From positions 19,340,188 through 19,404,187 of the forward strand of contig NC_056053.1 in the NCBI RefSeq assembly GCF_004379255.2: a stretch of 64,000 bases of DNA, in the 5' to 3' direction. Each line of letters starts with the position of its first letter. Position 1 is the stretch's first letter. This DNA is from Salvia splendens. Taxonomy: Eukaryota; Streptophyta; Magnoliopsida; Lamiales; Lamiaceae. Of this stretch, positions 1 to 10,945 are shown in pieces. The translations under genes and the position numbers were made by a program. Below the pieces are notes generated by a model. It was given only the letters and a program-made list of their open reading frames with translations, ran no database searches and was not told where the DNA came from.

Positions 1-1988
1 TAGAACATAATCTTCTAACCAACTTGTGGTTTAGATTAACTCAGTATACACTATGCCCAAATCTTGTGCTATTGACATTCTAAAAGAGTAAAAGACAGAT
101 CGGTGTATTTTAACAACAATCACCAGCACCACTAGACATAGTAAAATACAAGGAAATAGAACAACAATTAAAAATTGAAAATTGATTGTGGTTTTCTTAC
201 TTTCTTGAAGCCTGCTATTAACTTAATAGGAACCCATCCCTCGCCATCCATATTCTGACGCAAGAAAGTGTCTTTTACCAAGTTCTCGTTACTACAAGAC
301 ACAAAATACAATAGATATGAGCTAAAGAAATAAGACCTAAATGCAAAAGACAAAAGAAACTACCAAACAATACCTAAAATAATAATCAATCTGATTCACT
401 ATCTTGGTAGGCAAGTGAGGATCATGCATGGGGAAAAACATGGATGGCATTGGAACCATGGACATAGGCGTAAGTGAATCGGGATGAGGTCCAGGGACAT
501 AAAATACAGGTGATGGCATTTCTGTATATTCACCAAACAATTGTAAGATGAAACATATGTTATATAAACACAAGTACATTCTACAAACTCAAAAAGCATA
601 ATTCAAAATAGCAAACTCACCGGTATAAACCACAGGTGCAACAAAAGGTCGTACAGCCACCGGAGGTGGGGGAACAAAAGGCGTGTTAGGAGCTGGTCCA
701 CGTAGAAAAGGCCTAGAACCTGTTCGCTGTTGGGATCCATGACTTTCTCTATTGTTAAAACTTCGATGACCCCAATCTTGTTTTCCACCATGTTCTTGAT
801 CACGTCTTCCTCCATGATGATAAGAACCATCCCCTCGAGTAAGTGGCCCACTATTATTCCTTCTATAAGTACGTTGTTGTTGTGGTTGTGTCTCATTCGC
901 ACTATAAGATCCTCCTCTTTGGCCATTGTCCTTATTTTTTGTGTTGTTATCCCTAGAAGGTTCTCCGACTGAAAGTTTACCTGTACTATGAGTCATAGCA
1001 TCAACCACCGAACCATGTTGTGGAAGGGGAGTTTGAGAAATATTGTCCGTAGATGGCATGTGAGGACTAGAGCTGCCACTGCTATGCTTAGTTGACTCTC
1101 GCTTGGGGCGAGAGGGGATAACATGGTTTGAAACTGATTTTGCACTTGAGATACTACTACCAACTTCTTTTGGTGAAGACAGAGATCCTCCAGTTAAATC
1201 CTCCTATACATCACAACACAAACACATATTTACAGATAATATTTTCATTTTCAACTAACAATCAGGACTAAATTAACACTAATACACATTCATTTCTTTC
1301 GAAGTGTAAAATAATATAGGCATAGCATTCAAGTTCAACAAATCAAATACCTAATCCTATATATAGTAGTAATATTTAACAGGCATACACAGAAATAAAA
1401 TCAATATGCACGGAAAAAAACATTGATCCTGAAAAATAGATTAGTAGTTATAAAAACCATTCAAGCTCATAATAATCTAGATGAATACAAATATAAAAAA
1501 TGAGATTAAATAAAAAGCAATGCACAACGACCAAAAACCTGTGAGATACTGACTGATCCATGAGAGAGAGGCTTGAGAGAATATGTAGGAGATTTAGGAG
1601 ATGCACGAGCAGACTCGGACAGAGCTGGCCACAGCTCAGCACCCATGACAGCACCCACCGCCTTGGCAGCTGCCCCATTGGATGGCTTGTTCCACACTGG
1701 CTTCTTTCCGGTCTCCCCATTTTCCAGCTGAAAATCTTCACCCGCCGCCGCGGCAAAACCATCATCCACCACCGTGTTGACTTCTTTGACAGGTAAGGAA
1801 TCAGAAGACATTGAAGAAGAGGAAGTCAAAAAGTGTTCCTGATCAACGATTCCCGAAATCGGCATAGACGGAGGAGAGGCGGAGGGGGAAGGCACGCCGC
1901 GCGCCACCGACGACCTCCTTGACTGGCGGCCCCTGGGAGAATTTTGAGCCTGGATAGGATCGGAGGAAGCGTCAAAGGCCGTCGACAT
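1..1988 (-). CDS. LARP1: La-related protein 1 (LARP1-type) gene, 5' part, cut by window edge
   Basis: RNA-binding protein of the LARP1 family, which binds mRNA (5'TOP or cap-proximal and poly(A) regions) in the cytoplasm and affects translation and decay. Inferred exons (minus): 1988-1539, 1203-621, 521-374, 291-201. The phases agree (0, 1, 2, 0) and 424 codons are present. The start is the ATG at 1988 (MSTAFDAS); the longer frame upstream has no ATG. Exon 1 has the WNKPSNG and WPALSE motifs. Exon 2 is Arg/Gly/Gln-rich and ends in a proline-rich RPFLRGPAPNTPFVPPP stretch. Exons 3-4 carry VFYVPGP and the start of the La motif (YYF, then SNENLVKD...GWVPIKLIAGF). The last La-motif exon and the C-terminus lie beyond base 1. 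It is paralogous to the gene at 13696-16082 and on the same strand. The family call is firm; the exact subtype (1a, 1b or 1c) is not. Confidence 0.88.
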
Positions 1989-3461
1989 CCCAAAATTAGG
2001 GTTTTCTTCCTCCACCAAATGAGGGTTTTGGTACTCACCAATTCAACAACTCAGCAAATTCGAAGAATTAGTAGTAGCTTTTGGAATCAGATTCCAATAC
2101 TTGATTGGGTTAGCGAAATTTCACTGGATCAAAACTCAAGACATCACTTGGATAAAAGCCGATCAACGAAACCAAAAGAAAAAAAATCGAAGGAATACAA
2201 CTGAGAAAGAAAAAAAAATCGAATCGAATCCAATCGAATCAATCAACGAACATTCCAAAAATCGATCAGAATCGAAGGAAAGAGCGGAGACGGAGATTTT
2301 TCTCGTCACTGAAGTTTCCTTTTTTTTCTTGTTCTACAGAGAAACAAGCCTCGACTCTCTCTCCTCTCTCCTCTCTCTCTTAGTAGCTTTGTCTTTTATT
2401 CTTTGCTTAGCACTAAATATTACCACCTCAATTTTATTTTATTTTATTTTATTTTATTTTATTTTATTTTATTTTATTTTATTTTATTTTATTTGTAGTA
2501 GTAAAAAAATAATGTATGTTGTCCAATTGAACGTATCAAACAAGTGTATTACTTAAATACTCATGATTTAAAATTTAAAGTACTTTGGTCCACCTCTATA
2601 AATAGGTGTAAAAAAATAAATGTGATTTCATCCAATAAATTTTAGGCAAGTTAAGTAGTAGTAGTAGTAGTAGGATTTTAGTTTTTGTACATACACTTCA
2701 CAATTACGTTAAATGTGTATATCAAAACTATTAAATTATAGTGGGATTATTTTCATTTGACTATAGATGCTAGTGAGATCAAGAAAAAGAATTAGAGTTT
2801 GCTTTCCCAACTTAAACTGTCCAGACTCTCACCAAAAAATTCGAGATTTTATATTTTGTTTTAACTAGACAAAATACTGGTGCAGCATTAACAGAGTCAA
2901 AAAAGATAAATTTTAACTTAATTCGGAATAGAGCGTGCATACTATGCATAGAAATAGGCTGTGTAAAAATAGAAAGGAATGATAGAAATATGTAAACAAA
3001 AAATTGTACTTCTATAATTTAGATTTTTATTCGATTCTATTAGTACTCCCATAATTTAGATCTTTATTCGATTCCATTTTAGGTTTATTGTAATTAATTT
3101 ACAAAGTGGCAAAAATAATTTGTCCAAAAGGACAATTAAAAGAGATTGTCGCAACTGTTATAAACCAATTTTTTGGAAGATAGGCTAATTCAAGTGGCTT
3201 GATGGGACTATTGATGCTAGAAATACACAACACGGCATACACAAAAGATTCATAACGTGAAAGTAGAAAATCAATAATCATTTTAATTTAATAAATCAAT
3301 CGATATTTGTATTTTCGGATAGAAAAGCATTTTGGATTGAATATTTTATTGTTGTTGGGGTAACGGATATTCACGTACAAGAAGAAAAACAAGGTAAATG
3401 TAAAGCTAAATTTAATTTCTTATGTACTCCTACACCATTTTCTTTTTTCATTTTCTCATTT
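1989..3461. other. 5' flank of the left LARP gene, no gene seen
   Basis: Upstream region of the minus-strand LARP gene. It holds a CT/GA-rich leader-like tract (about 2200-2400), a pentanucleotide microsatellite at 2431-2494, a short GTA repeat near 2661-2673, and then AT-rich DNA with an imperfect direct repeat of an ATAATTTAGATYTTTATTCG motif near 3017-3076. No open frame here resembles a protein. Confidence 0.6.
2431..2494. repeat. (ATTTT)n microsatellite, about 12.8 copies
   Basis: Perfect tandem ATTTT units over 64 bp, seen directly. It lies about 440 bp upstream of the left LARP start codon. Arrays of this kind vary in length between individuals. Confidence 0.97.
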
Positions 3462-3466
3462 GACTT

Positions 3467-3645
3467 TATTAGAAAGGAAAATATGTAAGTAAGAAAAATA
3501 GGTGAGCAAGAAAAAAAAATTAATTAGGGAATGAGTATTATGGCAAATCTTGCCAATTTTATGTAACCCTTGGCCTATTTAAAGGAGGCATACCTATTGT
3601 AATTCTCTGAACAAGTTGAATGAATAATACTCATATCTTTCAACA
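3467..3645 (+). repeat. 5' LTR of the copia element
   Basis: 179 bp, ending ...TTTCAACA. It matches 8377-8555 except for five transitions. It starts TATTAG where the 3' copy starts TGTTAG, so the canonical TG end has mutated to TA. A TATTTAAAGG motif near 3577 is a plausible LTR TATA box. Confidence 0.96.
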
Positions 3646-3657
3646 TGGTATCAGAGC
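3646..3657 (+). other. Primer binding site (initiator tRNA-Met type)
   Basis: TGGTATCAGAGC directly abuts the 5' LTR. This is the standard plant copia primer site, complementary to the 3' end of initiator tRNA-Met. Confidence 0.93.
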
Positions 3658-3757
3658 AAAGGCTCATAACAAAATCATCATAGCCTAATACCTTTCCCGA
3701 CCAAGAAGACGGTTATTTTCAACCTGCAACATATCAGACGATGAAGAGAAACCAAAT

Positions 3758-6379
3758 ATGGAGGAGACACGATTAAAGATGAGTAAAAATGTTACTCTAG
3801 CCGTTAAACTCGACGGGATGAATTATCCCCTATGGAAACGGCTGATGAGAGTAGCCATCGTGGGAAGACGAGCAAACAGGTATATCACCGGTACACCGCA
3901 GTCGCCGGAACCTGGAATGAAGGGGTACACAGAATGGGAGGAAGCCGATATGACAGTGTTCTCATGGATAATTGACAACGTCGAAACAGAAATTGTTGTC
4001 GACTTTGCACATCACCAAACCGCGCAAGCTCTGTGGGAGAGCCTACAAACTACATTCGAAAGTACTGCAGATCCATATCTGTTGTACGATCTAGAGGAAA
4101 AGGCAGGCCGAATCGTGCAAGGGGAACATGGGCTAGAAACATATTGGCGACATCTCCACGGAATCTGGGTCGAAATTGACCGATGCCAACATCAACCTGT
4201 GGATTGCTGCGACAAGGGGATTAGCCAACTTCGAACGTATGTAGCAACAAGACGGCTGTTCAAATTCCTAACAGGCTTGAATGCAAGATATGACGGGATC
4301 CGAAGGGATATTCTCAAGGAAACCCCGTTGCCCTCAATCGAGACCGCATACGGTCTGGTAAAACGAGAAGCTACGCGGTTGAAAATCATGCCGGCAGCAG
4401 ACATCGATCTCCAGACCGGCGCAATCAACGATGGATCATCATCGGGCCAAGTCGGACACGGGTTCGCCGTCAGAAACCAGCCACCACCGCGACCAAAACA
4501 GCCACCACCACGAACCGCCGCGCAACAGCCCAATCGCCAAGGCGGTTTCAAACCCGACAAATCAAAATTTTGGTGCTCTCATTGCGGAAAACAAAGACAT
4601 ACTCGAGATACATGTTTCCTCCTCGTTGGATTTCTGGAATGGTGGGATGAAAATCAAAAGGCTAAAGCTCGATTAGCCATCGGAGTCGAAGATGGAGGCG
4701 GATTATTTCTGCAAGGAGCAGGGAATAGGGAGATGACTAACACCCGTGGGAGAGCAGGAGATACCGGTCCTCAACCGGGTGGAGGCGGCAGGCCCGGCGA
4801 GGCAGCCTTCGCGGAGAAGAAAGGAGACGGGTCATATGGAGGTAACGGATTGGGGTTGAGAAACCCCGATCCCCAATTTGATTTTCAGAATAAACCCCAA
4901 AGCATGAGTAATTTAATTTCTGGTCCTTATAGTTCAGAATATATGCAATATGACCAGCGAAAATTACAGTTAGGACCCCAAAAAAACTATATTCCACGTT
5001 TGACCCCAAAACTGTCTGAAAGTTCCGTCTTAAGCCCAAATCGTTTTGCACCCTTGGAAAATATACCTATTGCATGCATTGCCCAAAGTAAAATTGACCC
5101 TAAGGAGAGTGAGTGGATTTTTTATTGTGGGGCAACTGATACTATGACCTACGATCTGAAAGATTTTTGTGAATTTAATGGGGCAACTAAAAGCCAAATT
5201 CAAACTACCGATGGAGAGTTGACCGCTGTGGGTGGGAGTGGAACCATTGAAATATCCCCAACCCTGAAGCTTACAAATTGCATCTATGTGCCCAAATTAT
5301 CTCATAAACTTATGTCTATCAGCCACGTGACGAAAGAATTAAACTGTAAGTTACTAATGCATCCAAATTTCTGTGTATTACAGGATATCAGGACGAGGAG
5401 GATAATTGGGTGTGGCACTGAGCGTCAAGGTCTTTATTATGTGGATGAGATTGCTCAACAAGGTGGCACCGTGATGCTTGCTCAAGGATCTGCAAATCGG
5501 GAAGCTTGGTTGTGGCACCGCAGATTGGGGCATCCATCCTCGGGGTATTTAAAATTGCTTTTTCCAAAGTTTTTCCATTTTAAGGATATTACTTGCGAAT
5601 CTTGTGTTTTGGCAAAAAACCACAGACAATCCTTTAGATCAAGTGATACTCGTGTTAAGACTATTTTTTCTCTAGTGCATGCCGATGTTTGGGGTCCAGC
5701 TCCTATTGTTGGTGATCATGGTTTTAAATATTTTCTCATTTTTGTGGATGACTGCACTAGATTGACTTGGGTATATTTTTTGAAGCATAAATCTGACGTT
5801 TTTGAAAAATTTACCCGTTTCTTTACAATGATCCAGACACAATTCCAAACCACGATCAAAATTCTTAGATCCGATAATGGTAGGGAATTTGTTAACAAAG
5901 ACATGACTGACTTTTTTAAAGAAAAGGGGTTAGTTCATCAAACTACTTGTCCTTACACTCCTGAACAAAATGGTGTAGCTGAACGAAAGAATAGGATAAT
6001 CCTAGAGGTCACGAGAGCCCTGTTTTTTGACTCAAATGTTCCTAAATTTTTATGGCCCGAAGCTGTTGCCACTGCTGTCTACCTGATTAATCGTTTGCCT
6101 ACAAAAATTTTGGGTATGAAAACTCCTTTGCAGACTCTCGCATCCCTAACTGATATTCCCCCACCTCTCATACTTCCGCTCAAAATCTTTGGTTGTTCCG
6201 TTTATGTGCATGTACCGAAACACGAAAGAGGAAAATTTTCTGCATGTGCAATAAAATGTGTTTTTTTGGGGTATGGGGTAAATCAGAAGGGCTATCGATG
6301 CTATCACCCGGGGTCTAGGAAGGTTATAACAACCATGAATTGTAATTTTCTAGAAAGTGAATACTTCTATCACACCTAA
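3758..6379 (+). CDS. Copia Gag-protease-integrase frame (873 codons)
   Basis: First polyprotein frame of the copia element. The N-terminus has the Gag motif LDGMNYPLWKRLM. A CCHC zinc knuckle (CSHCGKQRHTRDTC) lies near residues 272-286. The protease core near residue 455 reads FYCGATD where the family has a DSGAT-type motif, so the catalytic Asp is missing. The pre-integrase zinc motif is present (WHRRLGH then CESC, near 584-615). The integrase core has D643 (HADVWGP), D706 (RSDNG) and E742 (VAERKN) with the expected D-x35-E spacing. The frame stops at 6379, before the RT, and the RT lies in another frame. A second ATG at 3779 is also possible as the start. Confidence 0.93.
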   Translation: MEETRLKMSKNVTLAVKLDGMNYPLWKRLMRVAIVGRRANRYITGTPQSPEPGMKGYTEWEEADMTVFSWIIDNVETEIVVDFAHHQTAQALWESLQTTFESTADPYLLYDLEEKAGRIVQGEHGLETYWRHLHGIWVEIDRCQHQPVDCCDKGISQLRTYVATRRLFKFLTGLNARYDGIRRDILKETPLPSIETAYGLVKREATRLKIMPAADIDLQTGAINDGSSSGQVGHGFAVRNQPPPRPKQPPPRTAAQQPNRQGGFKPDKSKFWCSHCGKQRHTRDTCFLLVGFLEWWDENQKAKARLAIGVEDGGGLFLQGAGNREMTNTRGRAGDTGPQPGGGGRPGEAAFAEKKGDGSYGGNGLGLRNPDPQFDFQNKPQSMSNLISGPYSSEYMQYDQRKLQLGPQKNYIPRLTPKLSESSVLSPNRFAPLENIPIACIAQSKIDPKESEWIFYCGATDTMTYDLKDFCEFNGATKSQIQTTDGELTAVGGSGTIEISPTLKLTNCIYVPKLSHKLMSISHVTKELNCKLLMHPNFCVLQDIRTRRIIGCGTERQGLYYVDEIAQQGGTVMLAQGSANREAWLWHRRLGHPSSGYLKLLFPKFFHFKDITCESCVLAKNHRQSFRSSDTRVKTIFSLVHADVWGPAPIVGDHGFKYFLIFVDDCTRLTWVYFLKHKSDVFEKFTRFFTMIQTQFQTTIKILRSDNGREFVNKDMTDFFKEKGLVHQTTCPYTPEQNGVAERKNRIILEVTRALFFDSNVPKFLWPEAVATAVYLINRLPTKILGMKTPLQTLASLTDIPPPLILPLKIFGCSVYVHVPKHERGKFSACAIKCVFLGYGVNQKGYRCYHPGSRKVITTMNCNFLESEYFYHT

Positions 6380-8364
6380 CCTCGGGGTCAGGGGGGAGTG
6401 TTGTTCAGGGGGAGTGTGATAAAATTGGACCCCTCAGTTTTCCGATGCCACATCCAAGTATCTCGAACGTGGAACCAACAGAACAAGCTAGTGTCACTGC
6501 CGAGTCAGTCACATCTGCTGTAGAGCCTCCTCAACCGCCTACGCCTGAATCGAGTCCTCCTCCAGTGATATCCGAGGTAATTCCTGAAACTAGCTCAGAT
6601 AATACAGTTATTACCCCTGACACTTTTGGTGTAGACGAGAATGAGAATGCAGCAATTGATGGTGATACCGGCCGCTATATACTCCCCAACAGAACTACTC
6701 GTGGGGTCCCGGCTAAGAGATACAGTCCTGAGAGGATTAGTAGAAGCCGATATTCTATGGCGAATCTGGCTAAAGCAAATCTAACAGAGATGGCTAGGGC
6801 GTTTGAAGCAGCAATTTACGAAGAAGAAGAAATCCCATATACGGCCGAGGAGGCTATGAAAATTGCTCACTGGCGAGAAGCAATGCTAGTAGAAATGCGG
6901 GCTCTGATGAAGAACAATACATGGGAAGTATGTCTTAAACCTGATGGAGTTCGAACTGTGGGATGCAGATGGGTCTTCACTATCAAACGGAGGCCAGATG
7001 GGTCGATTGAAAGGTATAAGGCGAGACTTGTGGCCAAAGGATACACTCAGACTTATGGAGTTGATTATGCTGAAACATTCTCACTGGTAGCAAAAATGAG
7101 TACTATTCGAGTGCTCTTCTCAATAGCGGCAGTCAGGGAATGGCCACTACATCAGTTCGACGTGACAAACGCATTCTTACATGGGGAACTGAAGAAGCCC
7201 ATTTACATGGAGCCACCACCTGGATTTGTTGGAGATTTCGAAGGAGGAAAGATTTGCAAACTAAAACGAACACTATATGGGCTAAAGCAGTCACCTAGAG
7301 CTTGGTTTGGGAGATTCTCTGAGGCAATGAAGAAGTATGGGTATGAACAAAACAACTCTGATCATACATTATTCTTGAAGAAAAGAGGAGGAAAGATTAC
7401 ATGCCTCATCATCTATGTAGATGACATGATTCTCACGGGAGATGATGAAGATGAAATAAGCAAGCTAAGGAAGAATTTGTTTGCAGAGTTTGAAATGAAG
7501 GACTTGGGATTACTAAAGTACTTTCTGGGTATAGAAGTGCTAAGGTCAAAGAAGGGGATCTTCATTAGTCAGAGGAAATATGTACTTGACTTGTTAACCG
7601 AGACAGGACTACTGGACTGTAAGCCAGCAGATACTCCTATGGTTCAGAATCATGGTTTGCGGATAGTTGAAGGAGCTGAAGCCACTCACCGCACGAGATA
7701 TCAACGTTTAGTTGGGAAATTGATATATCTATCCCACACTAGACCCGACATAGCTTATGCAGTTGGAGTAGTTAGTCAGTTTATGCATGCACCTCAAGTA
7801 GCTCACTGGGAAGCAACACTGAGGATTGTTCGATATCTGAAAGGGACAGCGAACCATGGGATTCTATTCGAGAATCATGGACATTTAGAGATTCATGGAT
7901 TCACGGATGCTGATTGGGCAGGGAACCCAAATGACAGAAAATCAACTGCTGGATATTTTACCTTTGTGGGAGGAAATCTTGTCACGTGGAGAAGCAAAAA
8001 ATAGAAAGTGGTAGCCTTGTCAAGTGCAGAAGCTGAATTTCGAGGGATTAAGAGTGGGTTGACTGAGATTCTGTGGCTGAGGAAATTGATGACTGAGTTG
8101 AACTTAAACTCACAGAAGTCATGTACGTTGTTCTGTGATAATAAGACGGCAATCAGTATATCTGAAAATCCAGTTCAGCATGATCGGACAAAACATGTCG
8201 AGGTGGATCGACATTTCATCAAGGACAATATAGAGGCCAAGACGGTAGAACTTCCTTTTGTGAGATCTGAAGATCAGTTGGCAGATATACTCACGAAAGC
8301 TGTCGATGCAAGAAGCTTCCATGAGGTATTGGGCAAGTTAAGTATTGGTAATCCCATTACTTAA
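6380..8364 (+). pseudogene. Copia reverse transcriptase-RNase H region, broken by a stop
   Basis: Open from about 6385 (first ATG 6445) to a TAG at 8002-8004, then open in the same frame to 8364. The linker is Pro/Ser/Thr-rich. The RT core follows, with RWVFTIKRRPDG, QFDVTNAFLHGEL, the YVDDM catalytic box (Y324 counted from 6445) and DLGLLKYFLGIE. RNase H begins at FTDADWAGNPNDRKSTAGY. The TAG falls where relatives have Gln in the stretch before VVALSSAEAEF, so it is probably CAG to TAG. The C-terminal CDNKTAI, HDRTKHVEVDRHFI and DILTKA motifs are intact beyond the stop. The integrase frame is in a different phase. Confidence 0.92.
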
Positions 8365-8367
8365 CTT

Positions 8368-8376
8368 GAGAGGGAG
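8368..8376 (+). other. Polypurine tract of the copia element
   Basis: GAGAGGGAG immediately before the 3' LTR, where second-strand priming is expected. Confidence 0.85.
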
Positions 8377-8555
8377 TGTTAGAAAGGAAAATATGTAAGT
8401 AAGGAAAATAGGTGAGCAAGAAAAAAAAATTAATTAGGGAATGAGTATTATGGCAAATCTTACCAATTTTATGTAACCCTTGGTCTATTTAAAAGAGGCA
8501 TACCTATTGTAATTCTCTGAACAAGTTGAATGAATAATACTCATATCTTTCAACA
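8377..8555 (+). repeat. 3' LTR of the copia element
   Basis: 179 bp, starting TGTTAG and ending TTCAACA, followed by the GACTT target duplication. It is about 97% identical to the 5' LTR. Confidence 0.96.
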
Positions 8556-8560
8556 GACTT

Positions 8561-10476
8561 GTTGATTGCAATAAAGGTATTTCCAAATGACAAGATGATG
8601 AAGAAAAACTCTTGGAAAACTCTTGAAGAATAATGGAATAAGGTATTTTATTCACCTTCAAATGCATTGACTCTTATGATATCAAAATGTTGCATCGTGA
8701 AGTACATAAAGATTGGTAATGCATAATTTTAATATGTATTCACTAATTCAAATCATGAATACCAGACTTACATGCATATAACCTCAATGCTAGTTTAGTA
8801 TGTGTGATTTAATTGGTCGATCAAACTGTGCTTATCAGACCTGTGTGTGATGGGCATCGGCATTGCGCGGTTATTTGGAGAAGATGATCGGAAATTTCAT
8901 CCCAAAGTGAAATATAGATAAATTCATCGACTCCAAGTGATAGCCTATATTGTATAAACTGTTGGCATTGTACTCTGAATAGTTGCCGTGATATGTAATA
9001 TACATTAATGGTTAAAGAAACTTTTGAGTAACCAACAAAGTTAAATGTAAGAAAGCTTGGAATTTTTTTAAACCGTTAACGGTCTAGAGAGGGGATGAAA
9101 AAAGAGCTAGATAAGAGAATTGAAGAGAAAGATCATAAAAAAGTAAGAGAAAGAGAAAGAGAGAAAAGTTAAAATGAATGAGTTAAGAGCATTTATATCT
9201 CTATATCTCAAAAATTGGCTACACAATGTGAATAAAATTAGTATAGTCAACTAGTAATAATTTTTATTACTATTAAAAAGGCGTACATGGCACTATTATT
9301 ATTATTATTATATTACAAAACTGTAGTTTAGAAAGTATAAATAGTGGAACTAACAAATCTTTTTGGTGGATCTAAATCATAAAATGATCGTCTTATAGAG
9401 AAAGAATCATATACTGATTGAAAAAATCGTCTAAGTCAAATTGTGCAGCTTAAATCATCTTATTCAATATTGTTGGTCAAAACAGGGGAAGAAGAAAATT
9501 CATCCAATGAATTAAGACTAGGCGAGGAGGAATTTCTATGAAAAATAGCCTCGATTTTACTAGTTTCTCACATATGATTTACATGTAACAACGTGAAACC
9601 TAGCTATATAACATGATAATTTATTTAAGGGTGTTTGGTTATAGATAAAAGAAAAAGTGAACGCCAAAGGGTGGAATGTCATTGTCATTATTATAATTGA
9701 TATGTTAGGTTGGAATATAAATTTAATGAGTGCCTTTATTTTCTTTACCATGTTTTCCCATTGATAATCATTTATTTTTGTTCTCTTCTCTTCAATTCAA
9801 TCGTTGTTTGTTTTTTTCCAGAACATAAGATCTTTTACAAAATAACGGCTCAATGTGATATACACATTATAAAATACTAATATAATAGCATATATCAATT
9901 TATTAAGCTAGAAGGGCAAATAAAGAGATCGAGAATGGCTCTCACTGATTATATGCCCAAATCTACAAGTCTATAATACTATAAAAATAACAAGCAAGAA
10001 AATAAGTTGTTTGATTAATACAAAAAGCTAATTCCCCTGGTCATGGTCACTAGCTATTGTATTGTTATTGTTCATTCTCCAAAGATTAATGGATTCTCCT
10101 TCAACCTATTTCTACTAAAAACAAATACTCCGACAAATGTTAGGGGGCATAAAACATAAAAAATAATTACTAGAGCAATATCCGACAAATTGTCATTAGT
10201 TAAAACCATAGATTTTATTAGGGGCATGTACCTACAGTTTTTTGTGTGTGTGAATATCTAATTGGGCAGATATATTTTAATTGATCGAGATCGTGTCCAT
10301 AAATAATCTTGGTTACATGTGCATCTTCAACAAGGTGCAAAAATCAATTGAGAGTAATTCATGAATTTGACTACAAAAGTATTAAAACATTAGATACTAT
10401 TCCAAAATGCTATGATGAAAATCAATCTTCCCAATTCTCATATACTTAGAATGGTTTTGAGCTGCTTTTATAATTA
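8561..10476. other. AT-rich intergenic DNA, no gene seen
   Basis: No frame of protein-like composition on either strand. It includes a GA-rich stretch near 9130-9170 and a short ATT repeat near 9290-9310. Confidence 0.55.
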
Positions 10477-10504
10477 CTAGTATTAACACCCGTGCTATGT
10501 ACGG
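10477..10504 (-). other. Helitron 3' terminal hairpin and CTAG end
   Basis: The minus strand carries CCGTACATAGCACGGG, then GTGTTAATA and CTAG. The stem is 6 bp with one A-C mismatch and a 3-nt loop. Confidence 0.7.
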
Positions 10505-10770
10505 AACATACAAATTTCAAATAATAATAGTACAAAATATAATGAATATATAGAAAATAAAAATTCAAAGTAATTAGAAGATTTAAAAAACATTTATCTT
10601 GTTTCATTCTAAATGAATAATTTACTACTCCCTAATAAATAAAATATTTTAAATTCGACAAACGATTTTATACAATTTTAATTTATGATTTAAGTGGAGT
10701 AAAAACAATAAAGATAATGACAAAGAGAAAATGTGTGACTAATGATCAAAGAGAATGAGTTAATTAGAAT

Positions 10771-10945
10771 AAGTGCAGTTGGTAGCGTGGAACTGTGATG
10801 ACCTTGAGGTCATGGGTTCAAACTCCACCACTCGCTGGGAGACTTTTGACATTAATCAGCAAGCCCGGTCGAGCAGGATTAATCAGATTCCGCCGAAGGC
10901 GGGTTATACCTGTGGTCAAACAAAAAAAAGTGTGAAAAAAAAATC
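10771..10945 (+). mobile_element. tRNA-derived SINE candidate
   Basis: An A-box-like TTGGTAGCGTGG and a B-box-like GGGTTCAAACTCC are spaced as in Pol III promoters. They are followed by a tRNA-unrelated body (AGCAGGATTAATCAG...GAAGGCGGGTTATACC) and A-rich tails (AAACAAAAAAAA and GAAAAAAAAA). No full tRNA cloverleaf forms, so this is not a tRNA gene. I could not fix the target duplication. It lies within the Helitron candidate. Confidence 0.6.

Larger units (their letters stand above)
3467..8555 (+). mobile_element. Ty1/copia LTR retrotransposon, full-length but coding-defective
   Basis: A 5.09-kb element flanked by GACTT direct repeats (3462-3466 and 8556-8560). It has two 179-bp LTRs, a tRNA-Met type primer site right after the 5' LTR, and a purine tract before the 3' LTR. 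The order gag, protease, integrase, RT, RNase H is that of Ty1/copia. Three lesions make it unlikely to be autonomous: a frame change between the integrase and RT frames (6380-6444), an in-frame TAG at 8002 in RNase H, and loss of the protease Asp motif. The LTRs differ at 5 of 179 sites, all transitions, so the insertion is fairly young. It sits between the two LARP paralogs. Confidence 0.97.

Noticed and set aside
1989..2018. 10-residue N-terminal extension of the left LARP frame (MVEEENPNFG)
   Set aside because: It begins with GTG, not ATG. The first ATG gives MSTAFDAS.
4192..4560. 122-codon minus-strand frame in the copia gag
   Set aside because: It is antisense to the gag coding region and has no features of its own.
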